Below the pieces are notes generated by a model. It had not been told where the DNA came from, did no database searches, and saw only the letters and a list, made by a program, of their open reading frames with translations. This document shows positions 51,010 through 59,217 of a stretch of DNA of 64,000 nt, piece after piece (position 1 is the first letter of the stretch; each line of letters opens with the position of its first letter). Location of the stretch: NCBI RefSeq assembly GCF_004331415.1, contig NZ_SJOP01000017.1:1-64000 (forward strand), in the 5' to 3' direction. The position numbers and the translations under genes were made by a program. The DNA comes from Kosakonia quasisacchari. Its GTDB lineage: Bacteria; Pseudomonadota; Gammaproteobacteria; Enterobacterales; Enterobacteriaceae.

Positions 51010-51531
51010 ATGCAAAAGGTAAAATTACCCCTGACTCTTGATCCGGTTCGCACGGCTCAAAAACGCCTTGATTACGAGGGTATCTATACTCCCGACCAGG
51101 CGGAGCGCGTCGCTGAGTCTGTAGTCAGCGTAGACAGTGATGTAGAATGCTCCATGTCGTTCGTTATCGACAATCAGCGCCTTGCCGTATTAACCGGTGA
51201 TGCAAAGGTAACGGTATCGCTCGAATGTCAGCGTTGCGGGAAACCGTTCACTCATCAGGTCTACACCACGTATTGTTTTAGTCCTGTGCGTTCAGACGAA
51301 CAGGCTGAAGCACTGCCGGAAGCGTATGAGCCGATTGAGGTTAACGAATTCGGTGAAATCGATCTGCTGGCGCTGGTCGAGGATGAAATCATTCTCTCCC
51401 TGCCGGTAGTTCCGGTGCATGATTCTGAACACTGTGAAGTGTCCGAGGCGGACATGGTCTTTGGGGAACTGCCTGATGAAGCGCAGAAACCAAACCCATT
51501 TGCCGTATTAGCCAGCTTAAAGCGTAAGTAA
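51010..51531 (+). CDS. yceD: 23S rRNA accumulation protein YceD (DUF177)
   Basis: 173 residues of the DUF177 family. YceD is needed for normal 23S rRNA accumulation in E. coli and its plant relatives. Conserved features include SLECQRCGKPFTHQV with a CxxC pair and EIDLLALVEDEIILSLPVVPVH. A further Cys (HCEV) could complete a metal site (inference). It heads the yceD-rpmF-plsX-fab transcription unit, 16 bases before rpmF, linking ribosome and lipid synthesis. The ATG lies a few bases after a TATGCGCGCC stretch, with a weak ribosome site. Confidence 0.93.
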   Translation: MQKVKLPLTLDPVRTAQKRLDYEGIYTPDQAERVAESVVSVDSDVECSMSFVIDNQRLAVLTGDAKVTVSLECQRCGKPFTHQVYTTYCFSPVRSDEQAEALPEAYEPIEVNEFGEIDLLALVEDEIILSLPVVPVHDSEHCEVSEADMVFGELPDEAQKPNPFAVLASLKRK

Positions 51532-51547
51532 TTAAGGAGTAAGGTCC

Positions 51548-51721
51548 ATGGCCGTACAACAGAATAAACCAACCCGTTCCAAACGTGGCATGCGTCGTTC
51601 CCATGACGCGCTGACCGCAGTCACCAGCCTGTCTGTAGACAAAACTTCTGGTGAAACCCACCTGCGTCACCACATTACCGCCGACGGTTTCTACCGCGGT
51701 CGCAAGGTTATCACTAAGTAA
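51548..51721 (+). CDS. rpmF: 50S ribosomal protein L32
   Basis: 57 residues, too short for many ORF cut-offs. The sequence starts MAVQQNKPTRSKRGMRRSHD and ends DGFYRGRKVITK, differing from E. coli L32 at only a few positions. L32 sits near the peptidyl transferase region of the large subunit. A TAAGGAG ribosome site ten bases upstream is good. It lies between yceD and plsX, the conserved enteric arrangement. The stop codon touches the first of two hairpins. Confidence 0.97.
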   Translation: MAVQQNKPTRSKRGMRRSHDALTAVTSLSVDKTSGETHLRHHITADGFYRGRKVITK

Positions 51722-51738
51722 TCACGCGCAAGCGTGAT
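51721..51738 (+). other. First intercistronic hairpin after rpmF
   Basis: ATCACGC-GCAA-GCGTGAT is a perfect 7-bp stem with a GNRA tetraloop and starts on the last base of the rpmF stop codon. With no T-run it is more likely an mRNA-stabilising or processing structure than a terminator. Confidence 0.7.
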
Positions 51739-51754
51739 GAAGCTTAGTGAGGAT

Positions 51755-51780
51755 TTCCCCGCGTAAGCGGGGATAGACCG
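51755..51780 (+). other. Solitary hairpin resembling a type I-E CRISPR repeat
   Basis: The stem TCCCCGC / GCGGGGA with a GTAA loop is followed by ATAGACCG. Aligned with the E. coli type I-E repeat, 23 of these 26 bases match: only two loop bases and one base of the eight-base handle (ATAAACCG in the repeat) differ. It occurs once, with no spacer-repeat periodicity, 21 bases before plsX. Confidence 0.6.
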
Positions 51781-51800
51781 AACCAGGCTGCGACGATACC

Positions 51801-52889
51801 TTGACACGTCTAACCCTGGCGTTAGATGTCATGGGGGGAGATTTTGGCCCATCCGTGACAGTGCCTGCAGCTTTGCAGGCACTGAACTCTAATTCTCAAC
51901 TCAACCTTCTTTTAGTCGGCGATCCCGACGCTATCACGCCATTACTTGCCAAAGCTGATTTCGAGCAACGCTCGCGCTTGCTTATTGTTCCTGCCCAGTC
52001 AGTTATTGCCAGTGATGCGCGCGCAGCGCAGGCTATTCGTAGCAGCCGTGGTACTTCTATGCGTATCGCGCTGGAGTTGGTCAAAGAAGGTCGCGCCCAG
52101 GCCTGCGTGAGTGCGGGAAACACCGGTGCGCTAATGGGGCTGGCGAAAATGCTGCTCAAACCGATTGACGGAATTGAGCGTCCGGCGCTGGTGACTGTGT
52201 TGCCTCATCAACAGAAAGGCAAGACCGTTGTGCTGGATCTCGGGGCAAACGTCGATTGTGACAGCACGATGCTGGCGCAATTTGCCGTGATGGGCGCGGT
52301 GATGGCCGAAGAGATCCTCGGTATTGCCAACCCACGTGTGGCGCTACTGAATATTGGCGAAGAAGAAACCAAAGGGCACGATAGCATCCGTGATGCTGCG
52401 GCATTATTACGCTCCATGTCCTCAATGAACTACATTGGTTATCTTGAAGCGAACGAATTATTGACCGGCAAAACGGATGTGCTGGTGTGTGACGGTTTTA
52501 CCGGAAACGTCACATTAAAAACAATGGAAGGTGTTGTCAGAATGTTTCTTTCGCTGCTGAAATCGCAGGGGGAAGGGAAAAAAAGGTCGTGGTGGCTGAT
52601 TTTATTAAAGCGTTGGTTACAAAAAAGCCTGACAAGGCGATTCAGTCACCTCAACCCCGACCAGTATAATGGCGCCTGTCTGTTAGGATTGCGCGGCACT
52701 GTGATTAAGAGTCATGGTGCAGCGAATCAGCGCGCATTTTGCGTGGCAATTGAGCAGGCAGTGCAGGCGGTGCAGCGGCAGGTTCCACAACGGATCGCCG
52801 CTCGCCTGGAATCTGTGTATGCACACTCGTCTTCGTCTGCAACGGATGGCGAAAATCAGAGCGTGTGTATATTACCCAAGAGTGACTGA
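51801..52889 (+). CDS. plsX: Phosphate acyltransferase PlsX
   Basis: 362 residues. PlsX converts acyl-ACP and phosphate to acyl-phosphate, feeding glycerol-3-phosphate acylation. The N-terminus TRLTLALDVMGGDFGPSVTV and VSAGNTGALMGLAKML, CDGFTGNVTLKTMEG are family signatures. The start is TTG, as in E. coli, with no clear ribosome site just upstream; two hairpins precede it. The C-terminus (VYAHSSSSATDGENQSVCIL) diverges from E. coli after the conserved RIAARLESVY and is slightly longer. fabH follows after six bases. Confidence 0.94.
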   Translation: MTRLTLALDVMGGDFGPSVTVPAALQALNSNSQLNLLLVGDPDAITPLLAKADFEQRSRLLIVPAQSVIASDARAAQAIRSSRGTSMRIALELVKEGRAQACVSAGNTGALMGLAKMLLKPIDGIERPALVTVLPHQQKGKTVVLDLGANVDCDSTMLAQFAVMGAVMAEEILGIANPRVALLNIGEEETKGHDSIRDAAALLRSMSSMNYIGYLEANELLTGKTDVLVCDGFTGNVTLKTMEGVVRMFLSLLKSQGEGKKRSWWLILLKRWLQKSLTRRFSHLNPDQYNGACLLGLRGTVIKSHGAANQRAFCVAIEQAVQAVQRQVPQRIAARLESVYAHSSSSATDGENQSVCILPKSD

Positions 52890-52895
52890 GCGTAC

Positions 52896-53849
52896 ATGTA
52901 TACGAAGATTATTGGTACCGGCAGTTATCTGCCTGAGCAGGTTCGGACAAACGCCGATTTAGAAAAAATGGTGGAGACCTCTGACGAGTGGATTGTCAGT
53001 CGTACAGGGATCCGTGAGCGCCGCATCGCCGCTGCAAACGAAACGGTTTCGACCATGGGCTATGAAGCCGCTAAGCGTGCGCTAGAAATGGCAGGCATCG
53101 ATAACGATCAGATTGGTTTGATCATTGTTGCTACAACCTCTGCAACCCATGCCTTCCCGAGTGCCGCTTGCCAAATCCAGAACATGCTGGAAATCAAAGG
53201 CTGCCCGGCATTTGACGTTGCAGCTGCCTGTGCGGGGTTCACCTATGCGCTGAGCATTGCCGATCAATATGTTAAATCCGGTGCGGTGAAACATGCGTTG
53301 GTCATTGGTTCTGACGCGCTCGCGCGCACATTAGATCCTGACGATCGCGGTACGATTATTCTATTTGGTGATGGTGCAGGCGCTGTTGTGCTGGGCACTT
53401 CTGAAGAGCCAGGCATCATCTCCACACATATGCACGCAGACGGGAGTTACGGTGAGCTGCTGACGCTGCCTAATCTTGATCGTGTGCATCCAGAAAACCC
53501 GACCTATCTGACGATGGCGGGTAACGAAGTATTCAAAGTTGCGGTGACAGAGCTGGCGCGTATTGTTGATGAAACATTGACGGCCAATAATCTTGAGCGC
53601 AGCGAGCTGGACTGGCTGGTGCCGCATCAGGCTAACTTGCGTATTATCAGCGCGACAGCGAAGAAGCTCGGCATGTCGATGGATAGCGTCGTCGTTACGC
53701 TGGACCGCCATGGCAACACCTCCGCAGCTTCCGTTCCCAGCGCGCTTGATGAAGCGGTACGCGACGGACGCATTAAACCGGGGCAACTTGTGCTGCTGGA
53801 AGCGTTTGGTGGCGGGTTCACCTGGGGCTCGGCGCTGGTTCGTTTCTGA
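52896..53849 (+). CDS. fabH: 3-oxoacyl-ACP synthase III FabH
   Basis: 317 residues, the E. coli length. FabH condenses acetyl-CoA with malonyl-ACP to begin fatty acid synthesis. The Cys112-His244-Asn274 triad is visible in AAACAGFTYAL, VPHQANLRII and DRHGNTSAASVP. The ending GGGFTWGSALVRF is standard. It lies in the order plsX-fabH-fabD-fabG-acpP-fabF, as in E. coli, and starts six bases after plsX. No unusual substitution is seen in the active site. Confidence 0.97.
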   Translation: MYTKIIGTGSYLPEQVRTNADLEKMVETSDEWIVSRTGIRERRIAAANETVSTMGYEAAKRALEMAGIDNDQIGLIIVATTSATHAFPSAACQIQNMLEIKGCPAFDVAAACAGFTYALSIADQYVKSGAVKHALVIGSDALARTLDPDDRGTIILFGDGAGAVVLGTSEEPGIISTHMHADGSYGELLTLPNLDRVHPENPTYLTMAGNEVFKVAVTELARIVDETLTANNLERSELDWLVPHQANLRIISATAKKLGMSMDSVVVTLDRHGNTSAASVPSALDEAVRDGRIKPGQLVLLEAFGGGFTWGSALVRF

Positions 53850-53865
53850 GTATAAGGATAAAAAA

Positions 53866-54795
53866 ATGACGCAATTTGCTTTTGTGTTCCCGGGACAAGG
53901 CTCCCAAACCGTCGGTATGTTAGCTGATATGGCTACGGCTTATCCGGTGATTGAAGAGACATTCGCAGAGGCATCAACTGTCCTGGGTTACGATCTTTGG
54001 TCACTGGTGCAACAAGGCCCGGCGGAAGAACTGAACAAAACCTGGCAGACGCAACCGGCGCTGCTGGCTGCTTCTGTCGCGCTGTGGCGCGTATGGCAGC
54101 AGCAGGGTGGTAAAACGCCTGCGCTGATGGCGGGGCATAGCCTGGGTGAATACTCTGCATTAGTGTGTGCGGGTGTTATCGCGTTTGCTGATGCGGTTCG
54201 CTTGGTTGAACTGCGTGGAAAATTCATGCAGGAAGCCGTGCCGGCGGGTACTGGCGCTATGTCTGCAATTATCGGTCTGGATGATGCGTCTATTGCCAAA
54301 GCGTGTGAAGAATCCGCACAAGGGCAGGTTGTCTCTCCGGTGAATTATAATTCGCCAGGCCAGGTTGTTATTGCCGGTCATAAAGAAGCCGTTGAACGCG
54401 CAGGTGCTGCTTGCAAAGCCGCAGGTGCCAAACGCGCGCTGCCGCTGCCAGTGAGCGTACCGTCGCACTGTGCGCTGATGAAGCCTGCTGCAGAAAAACT
54501 GGCCGCTGAATTAAATAACATTACTTTTAACGCGCCGCAGATTCCGGTTGTAAATAACGTGGATGTGCAGTGTGAAACGACGGCAGAAGCGATTCGCGAT
54601 GCGCTGGTGCGCCAGTTGTATAGCCCGGTGCAATGGACGAAGAGCGTTGAATTTATGGCGTCGCAGGGCATTGAGCACCTGTATGAAGTTGGCCCGGGTA
54701 AAGTCCTCACCGGCCTGACTAAACGTATTGTTGACACCCTGACTGCGTCTGCGCTCAACGAGCCGGCTGCTGTGTCAGAGGCACTTGCGCAATAA
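53866..54795 (+). CDS. fabD: Malonyl-CoA:ACP transacylase FabD
   Basis: 309 residues, the E. coli length. FabD moves malonyl from CoA to ACP. FVFPGQGSQTVGML is the N-terminal loop, GHSLGEYSAL holds the nucleophile Ser92, and VPSHCALM holds the catalytic His201. The frame is open far upstream through fabH, but the real start is ATG 53866 with a TAAGGA ribosome site, 16 bases after fabH. It is essential in E. coli. Confidence 0.97.
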   Translation: MTQFAFVFPGQGSQTVGMLADMATAYPVIEETFAEASTVLGYDLWSLVQQGPAEELNKTWQTQPALLAASVALWRVWQQQGGKTPALMAGHSLGEYSALVCAGVIAFADAVRLVELRGKFMQEAVPAGTGAMSAIIGLDDASIAKACEESAQGQVVSPVNYNSPGQVVIAGHKEAVERAGAACKAAGAKRALPLPVSVPSHCALMKPAAEKLAAELNNITFNAPQIPVVNNVDVQCETTAEAIRDALVRQLYSPVQWTKSVEFMASQGIEHLYEVGPGKVLTGLTKRIVDTLTASALNEPAAVSEALAQ

Positions 54796-54806
54796 AGAGG
54801 AAGACC

Positions 54807-55541
54807 ATGAGTTTTGAAGGAAAAATCGCACTAGTAACCGGTGCAAGCCGCGGTATTGGTCGCGCTATTGCTGAAACCCTTGTTGCCCGTGGCGCGAAGG
54901 TTATCGGTACGGCGACCAGCGAGAGCGGCGCGCAGGCGATCAGCGACTATTTAGGTGCAAACGGCAAAGGTTTGCTGCTGAATGTGACCGATGCTGCATC
55001 AATCGAATCTGTTCTGGAAAACATTCGCGCAGAATTTGGCGAGGTTGATATTCTGGTAAATAATGCCGGGATCACCCGTGATAACCTGCTGATGCGCATG
55101 AAAGATGATGAGTGGAACGATATTCTCAATACCAATCTTTCATCTGTTTTCCGTCTGTCAAAAGCGGTAATGCGCGCTATGATGAAAAAGCGTCATGGGC
55201 GTATTATCACTATCGGTTCTGTGGTTGGTACCATGGGAAATGCTGGTCAGGCCAACTACGCTGCGGCGAAAGCGGGTCTTATCGGTTTCAGTAAATCGCT
55301 GGCGCGTGAAGTTGCGTCACGCGGTATTACTGTAAACGTTGTTGCTCCGGGTTTTATTGAAACGGACATGACGCGTGCGCTGTCTGATGATCAGCGTGCG
55401 GGTATTCTGGCACAGGTTCCTGCGGGTCGCCTTGGCGGTGCTCAGGAAATCGCCAGTGCGGTTGCATTTTTAGCCTCTGACGAGGCAGGTTACATCACTG
55501 GTGAAACCCTGCACGTCAATGGCGGAATGTATATGGTTTAA
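54807..55541 (+). CDS. fabG: 3-oxoacyl-ACP reductase FabG
   Basis: 244 residues, the E. coli length. FabG is an NADPH-dependent short-chain dehydrogenase that reduces 3-oxoacyl-ACP. The cofactor motif is TGASRGIGRAI, and the Ser138-Tyr151-Lys155 triad is present in TIGSVVGTMGN and NYAAAKAGLIG. NNAG follows strand 4 as expected. AGAGGAAG precedes the ATG. It ends the tight run from fabH; the longer gap downstream carries the strong acpP promoter. Confidence 0.97.
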   Translation: MSFEGKIALVTGASRGIGRAIAETLVARGAKVIGTATSESGAQAISDYLGANGKGLLLNVTDAASIESVLENIRAEFGEVDILVNNAGITRDNLLMRMKDDEWNDILNTNLSSVFRLSKAVMRAMMKKRHGRIITIGSVVGTMGNAGQANYAAAKAGLIGFSKSLAREVASRGITVNVVAPGFIETDMTRALSDDQRAGILAQVPAGRLGGAQEIASAVAFLASDEAGYITGETLHVNGGMYMV

Positions 55542-55622
55542 CCACGATGAAAATTATTTGCGTTATTAGGGCGAAAGGCCTCAAAATAGCGTAAAATCGT
55601 GGTAAGAACTGCCGGGATTTAG

Positions 55623-55650
55623 TTGCAAATTTTTCAACATTTTATACACT
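55623..55650 (+). promoter_or_regulatory. acpP promoter
   Basis: TTGCAA, sixteen bases, TACACT forms a sigma-70 promoter about 46 bases before the acpP ATG. The short leader contains a TCGC-GAAA-GCGA hairpin (55661-55672). It explains the high, separate expression of acyl carrier protein. Confidence 0.75.
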
Positions 55651-55695
55651 ACGAAAACCATCGCGAAAGCGAGTTTTGATAGGAAATTTAAGAGT

Positions 55696-55932
55696 ATGAG
55701 CACTATCGAAGAACGCGTTAAGAAAATTATCGGCGAACAGCTGGGCGTTAAGCAGGAAGAAGTTACCAACAATGCTTCCTTCGTTGAAGACCTGGGCGCT
55801 GATTCTCTTGACACCGTTGAGCTGGTAATGGCTCTGGAAGAAGAGTTTGATACTGAGATTCCGGACGAAGAAGCTGAGAAAATCACCACCGTTCAGGCTG
55901 CCATTGATTACATCAACGGCCACCAGGCGTAA
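55696..55932 (+). CDS. acpP: Acyl carrier protein AcpP
   Basis: 78 residues including Met, essentially identical to E. coli ACP. The phosphopantetheine attachment Ser (residue 37 counting Met) is in [19 protein letters not shown], the DSL motif. Acidic helix II that contacts partner enzymes is intact. ACP carries all intermediates of fatty acid and lipid A synthesis and serves LpxL elsewhere in this window. Its own promoter and a following terminator allow high expression relative to its neighbours. Confidence 0.98.
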
Positions 55933-55944
55933 GTGAACATCTCC

Positions 55945-55973
55945 AGGCGGTCATTCGACCGCCTGAGTTTTAT
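55945..55973 (+). terminator. acpP terminator
   Basis: A CAGGCGGTC / GACCGCCTG stem with an ATTC loop is followed by AGTTTTAT. The interrupted T-run suggests partial termination, leaving some read-through to fabF. Confidence 0.75.
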
Positions 55974-56023
55974 CTGTAGTTATCCCACGAATCTCTTTTT
56001 TTATCCCTCCCTGGAGGACAAAC

Positions 56024-57265
56024 GTGTCTAAGCGTCGTGTAGTTGTGACCGGACTTGGCATGTTGTCTCCTGTCGGCAATACCGTAGAGTCTACCTGGAA
56101 AGCTCTCCTTGCCGGTCAGAGTGGCATCAGCCTGATCGACCATTTCGATACTAGCGCCTATGCAACCAAATTTGCTGGCTTAGTAAAGGATTTTAACTGT
56201 GAAGACATCATCTCGCGTAAAGAACAGCGCAAGATGGATGACTTCATTCAATATGGAATTGTGGCTGGCGTTCAGGCCATGCAGGATTCCGGCCTTGAAG
56301 TCACAGAAGAGAACGCATCCCGTATTGGCGCAGCGATTGGTTCTGGTATCGGCGGCCTCGGCCTGATCGAAGAAAACCACAGTTCCCTCGCCAAGGGTGG
56401 GCCGCGTAAAATCAGTCCGTTCTTTGTACCATCAACGATTGTTAACATGGTGGCGGGTCATCTGACTATCATGTTCGGTTTGCAAGGCCCGAGTATTTCC
56501 ATTGCGACAGCGTGTACCTCTGGTGTGCATAACATCGGTCACGCGGCGCGTATCATTGCCTACGGCGATGCCGACGCAATGCTGGCCGGCGGCGCAGAAA
56601 AAGCCAGTACGCCTTTAGGCGTTGGTGGCTTTGGTGCAGCGCGCGCGCTATCTACCCGCAATGATAACCCGCAGGCGGCAAGCCGTCCGTGGGACAAAGA
56701 GCGTGACGGCTTTGTTCTCGGCGATGGCGCTGGCATCATCATGCTGGAAGAGTATGAGCATGCGAAAAAGCGTGGCGCGAAAATTTATGCTGAAATTGTC
56801 GGCTTTGGTATGAGCAGCGATGCTTATCATATGACGTCTCCGCCGGAAAACGGCGCGGGTGCTGCAAAGGCGATGGTTAATGCCCTGCGTGATGCCGGCA
56901 TCACCCCTGGTCAGATTGGCTATGTTAATGCGCACGGTACGTCCACGCCGGCGGGCGATATGGCAGAAACACAGGCAGTGAAATCGGTCTTTGGCGACGC
57001 GGCTCGCACAGTAATGGTTAGCTCGACCAAATCGATGACCGGCCATCTGTTGGGTGCAGCAGGCGCAGTAGAATCTATCTACTCGATCCTCGCCCTGCGC
57101 GATCAGGCCGTTCCACCGACCATCAACCTGGATAACCCGGATGAAGGTTGCGATCTGGATTTTGTGCCGCATGTTGCACGCCAGGTGAGCGGCATGGAGT
57201 ACACCCTGTGTAACTCCTTCGGTTTCGGTGGCACCAACGGCTCGCTGATCTTCAAGAAAGTCTGA
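56024..57265 (+). CDS. fabF: 3-oxoacyl-ACP synthase II FabF
   Basis: 413 residues, the E. coli length. FabF elongates acyl-ACP and, in E. coli, controls the palmitoleate-to-vaccenate step at low temperature. The Cys163-His303-His340 triad is visible in IATACTSGVHN, NAHGTSTPAGD and SMTGHLLGAAG. The start is GTG at 56024, as in E. coli, with a CTGGAGGA ribosome site. A hairpin terminator separates it from pabC. Confidence 0.97.
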   Translation: MSKRRVVVTGLGMLSPVGNTVESTWKALLAGQSGISLIDHFDTSAYATKFAGLVKDFNCEDIISRKEQRKMDDFIQYGIVAGVQAMQDSGLEVTEENASRIGAAIGSGIGGLGLIEENHSSLAKGGPRKISPFFVPSTIVNMVAGHLTIMFGLQGPSISIATACTSGVHNIGHAARIIAYGDADAMLAGGAEKASTPLGVGGFGAARALSTRNDNPQAASRPWDKERDGFVLGDGAGIIMLEEYEHAKKRGAKIYAEIVGFGMSSDAYHMTSPPENGAGAAKAMVNALRDAGITPGQIGYVNAHGTSTPAGDMAETQAVKSVFGDAARTVMVSSTKSMTGHLLGAAGAVESIYSILALRDQAVPPTINLDNPDEGCDLDFVPHVARQVSGMEYTLCNSFGFGGTNGSLIFKKV

Positions 57266-57283
57266 TCATTGCGCTGTGTACTG

Positions 57284-57307
57284 AAGGCCCGCTTGTCGGG
57301 CCTTTTC
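57284..57307 (+). terminator. fabF terminator
   Basis: An AAGGCCCG / CGGGCCTT stem is followed by TTCTATT. It lies 19 bases after fabF, upstream of pabC, whose transcription probably depends on read-through or a nearby promoter. Confidence 0.75.
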
Positions 57308-57382
57308 TATTCGGGTTTATCCCCTTGTCCTGCGCTTTTCATCCTGCCAAACTGTCCGGCCAGACGTATAAAGGAGCGCTCT

Positions 57383-58198
57383 ATGTTCTTGATTAATGGT
57401 AAAGAGCAGCAATGGCTGGCCGCTAATGATCGGGCGACGCAATTTGGCGATGGTTGTTTTACCACCGCGCGCATCCTTGAAGGACAAATACAGTTTCTCG
57501 ATGCGCATCTTCAGCGCTTGCGTCTCGCCTGTAAACGGCTCCAGATCTCTTATCTCGAGTGGGACATACTGGCGCGGGAAATGGCGTACCTTGCTAGAGA
57601 AAAAGAAGAGGGTGTGTTGAAAGTTATTCTCAGCCGTGGCACTGGCGGACGAGGGTATAGCGCAGCAGGTTGTGAAACGCCGATGCGGATAGTGTCGGTA
57701 TCAGCAAGCCCTGCGTATTACGCTCGTTGGCGGCGGGAAGGGGTAACACTGGCGCTGAGTGATATTTGCCTCGGGCGCAACCCGATGCTCGCCGGGATCA
57801 AACACCTTAACCGCCTGGAGCAGGTATTGATTCGTACCGGGCTTGAGCAGACCTCTGCCGATGAAGCGCTGGTGCTGGATAGTGAAGGCTGGTTGATTGA
57901 ATGTTGTGCTGCCAATATCTTCTGGCGGCAGGGTGCGAAAGTCTTTACACCGCGTGTGGATCAGGCCGGTGTTGACGGCATTATGCGTCAATATTGTTTG
58001 CGCCAACTGACAACATCTGCTTTTGAGGTTGTCGAAGTCAATGCGCGGCACGATGTGCTGATGCTGGCCGACGAAGTCATTATTTGTAACGCGTTGATGC
58101 CGGTTGTTCCCGTCCGCCAATGGGCGGAACAGCATTGGTCAGCGCGCGATTTGTACCATTTTTTAGCCCCCTTGTGTGAGCGCATAAATCCGTCATGA
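57383..58198 (+). CDS. pabC: Aminodeoxychorismate lyase PabC
   Basis: 271 residues. PabC is a fold-type IV PLP enzyme that releases pyruvate from aminodeoxychorismate to make 4-aminobenzoate for folate. The PLP lysine lies in AGIKHLNRLEQVLIR (near residue 140 by family alignment, exact number not counted), and EGWLIECCAANIFW is the cofactor phosphate region. The frame opens upstream at 57269, but MFLINGKEQQ at 57383 has an AAGGAGC ribosome site and matches homologues. The stop overlaps the mltG start (ATGA). Confidence 0.94.
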   Translation: MFLINGKEQQWLAANDRATQFGDGCFTTARILEGQIQFLDAHLQRLRLACKRLQISYLEWDILAREMAYLAREKEEGVLKVILSRGTGGRGYSAAGCETPMRIVSVSASPAYYARWRREGVTLALSDICLGRNPMLAGIKHLNRLEQVLIRTGLEQTSADEALVLDSEGWLIECCAANIFWRQGAKVFTPRVDQAGVDGIMRQYCLRQLTTSAFEVVEVNARHDVLMLADEVIICNALMPVVPVRQWAEQHWSARDLYHFLAPLCERINPS

Positions 58199-59217
58199 AG
58201 AAAATGTTACGCGTAATTCTCCTCCTGTTGGCTTTGCTGGTTATCGCGGCGGGAGCGGGCGTCTGGAAGGTTCGCCAGTTAGCGGATAGCCAGATCCTGA
58301 TTAAAGATGAAACCATTTTCACACTGCCCGCCGGAACCGGTCGTTTGGCGTTGGGTGAATTGCTGTATCGCGAAAAGGTGATTAATCGCCCGCGCGTGTT
58401 TCAATGGCTGCTGCGGCTGGAACCGGATCTTTCACATTTCAAAGCTGGCACCTACCGTTTTACGCCGAAGATGACCGTGCGCGAGATGCTGCAGTTACTG
58501 GAGAGCGGTAAAGAAGCGCAATTTCCGCTGCGTCTGGTTGAAGGTATGCGCCTGAGTGATTACCTCAAGCAATTGCGCGATGCACCGTATATTAAGCACA
58601 CGCTGAAAGATGACGACTACGCCACGGTGGCCCAGGCGCTGAAGCTGGAGCACCCGCAATGGGTTGAAGGCTGGTTCTGGCCCGATACCTGGATGTACAC
58701 CGCGAATACGACAGACATTGCGTTACTCAAGCGCGCGCATCAGAAAATGTCGCGTGCGGTGGAGCAAGCCTGGGAAGGGCGCATGGAAGGGCTACCGTAT
58801 AAAGATCAGAACCAACTGGTAACAATGGCGTCGATTGTCGAAAAAGAGACGGCTGTCGCCAGCGAACGCGATCAGGTGGCCTCCGTCTTTATTAACCGCT
58901 TGCGCATCGGGATGCGGCTGCAAACCGATCCGACGGTTATCTACGGGATGGGCGCGCGTTATAATGGTAAGCTGTCGCGCGCCGATCTGGAAACGCCGAC
59001 TGACTATAACACCTATGTGATTAGCGGCTTGCCGCCTGGCCCTATCGCTACACCCGGTGAGGCCTCGCTGAAAGCGGCGGCGCATCCGGCGAAGACGCCG
59101 TATCTCTATTTTGTCGCTGATGGTCAAGGTGGGCATACATTTAATACCAATCTCGCCAGCCATAACCGGGCAGTGCAGGACTACCTGAAAGTACTTAAGG
59201 AAAAAAATGGGCAGTAA
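58195..59217 (+). CDS. mltG: Endolytic murein transglycosylase MltG (YceG)
   Basis: 340 residues, the usual length. A single N-terminal transmembrane helix (LLLALLVIAAGAGVW) anchors a periplasmic YceG domain that cuts nascent glycan strands and may act as a synthesis terminator. A LysM-like subdomain comes first; the catalytic glutamate lies in TMASIVEKETAVASERDQ. Conserved LQTDPTVIYGMG and YNTYVISGLPPGPIATPG follow. It overlaps pabC by four bases and tmk by eleven, so the three genes are translationally coupled. Confidence 0.95.
   Translation: MKKMLRVILLLLALLVIAAGAGVWKVRQLADSQILIKDETIFTLPAGTGRLALGELLYREKVINRPRVFQWLLRLEPDLSHFKAGTYRFTPKMTVREMLQLLESGKEAQFPLRLVEGMRLSDYLKQLRDAPYIKHTLKDDDYATVAQALKLEHPQWVEGWFWPDTWMYTANTTDIALLKRAHQKMSRAVEQAWEGRMEGLPYKDQNQLVTMASIVEKETAVASERDQVASVFINRLRIGMRLQTDPTVIYGMGARYNGKLSRADLETPTDYNTYVISGLPPGPIATPGEASLKAAAHPAKTPYLYFVADGQGGHTFNTNLASHNRAVQDYLKVLKEKNGQ

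Noticed and set aside
51721..51800. CRISPR array
   Set aside because: Only one repeat-like hairpin is present, with no second copy, spacer or cas gene in the window; it is reported only as a solitary repeat-like element.
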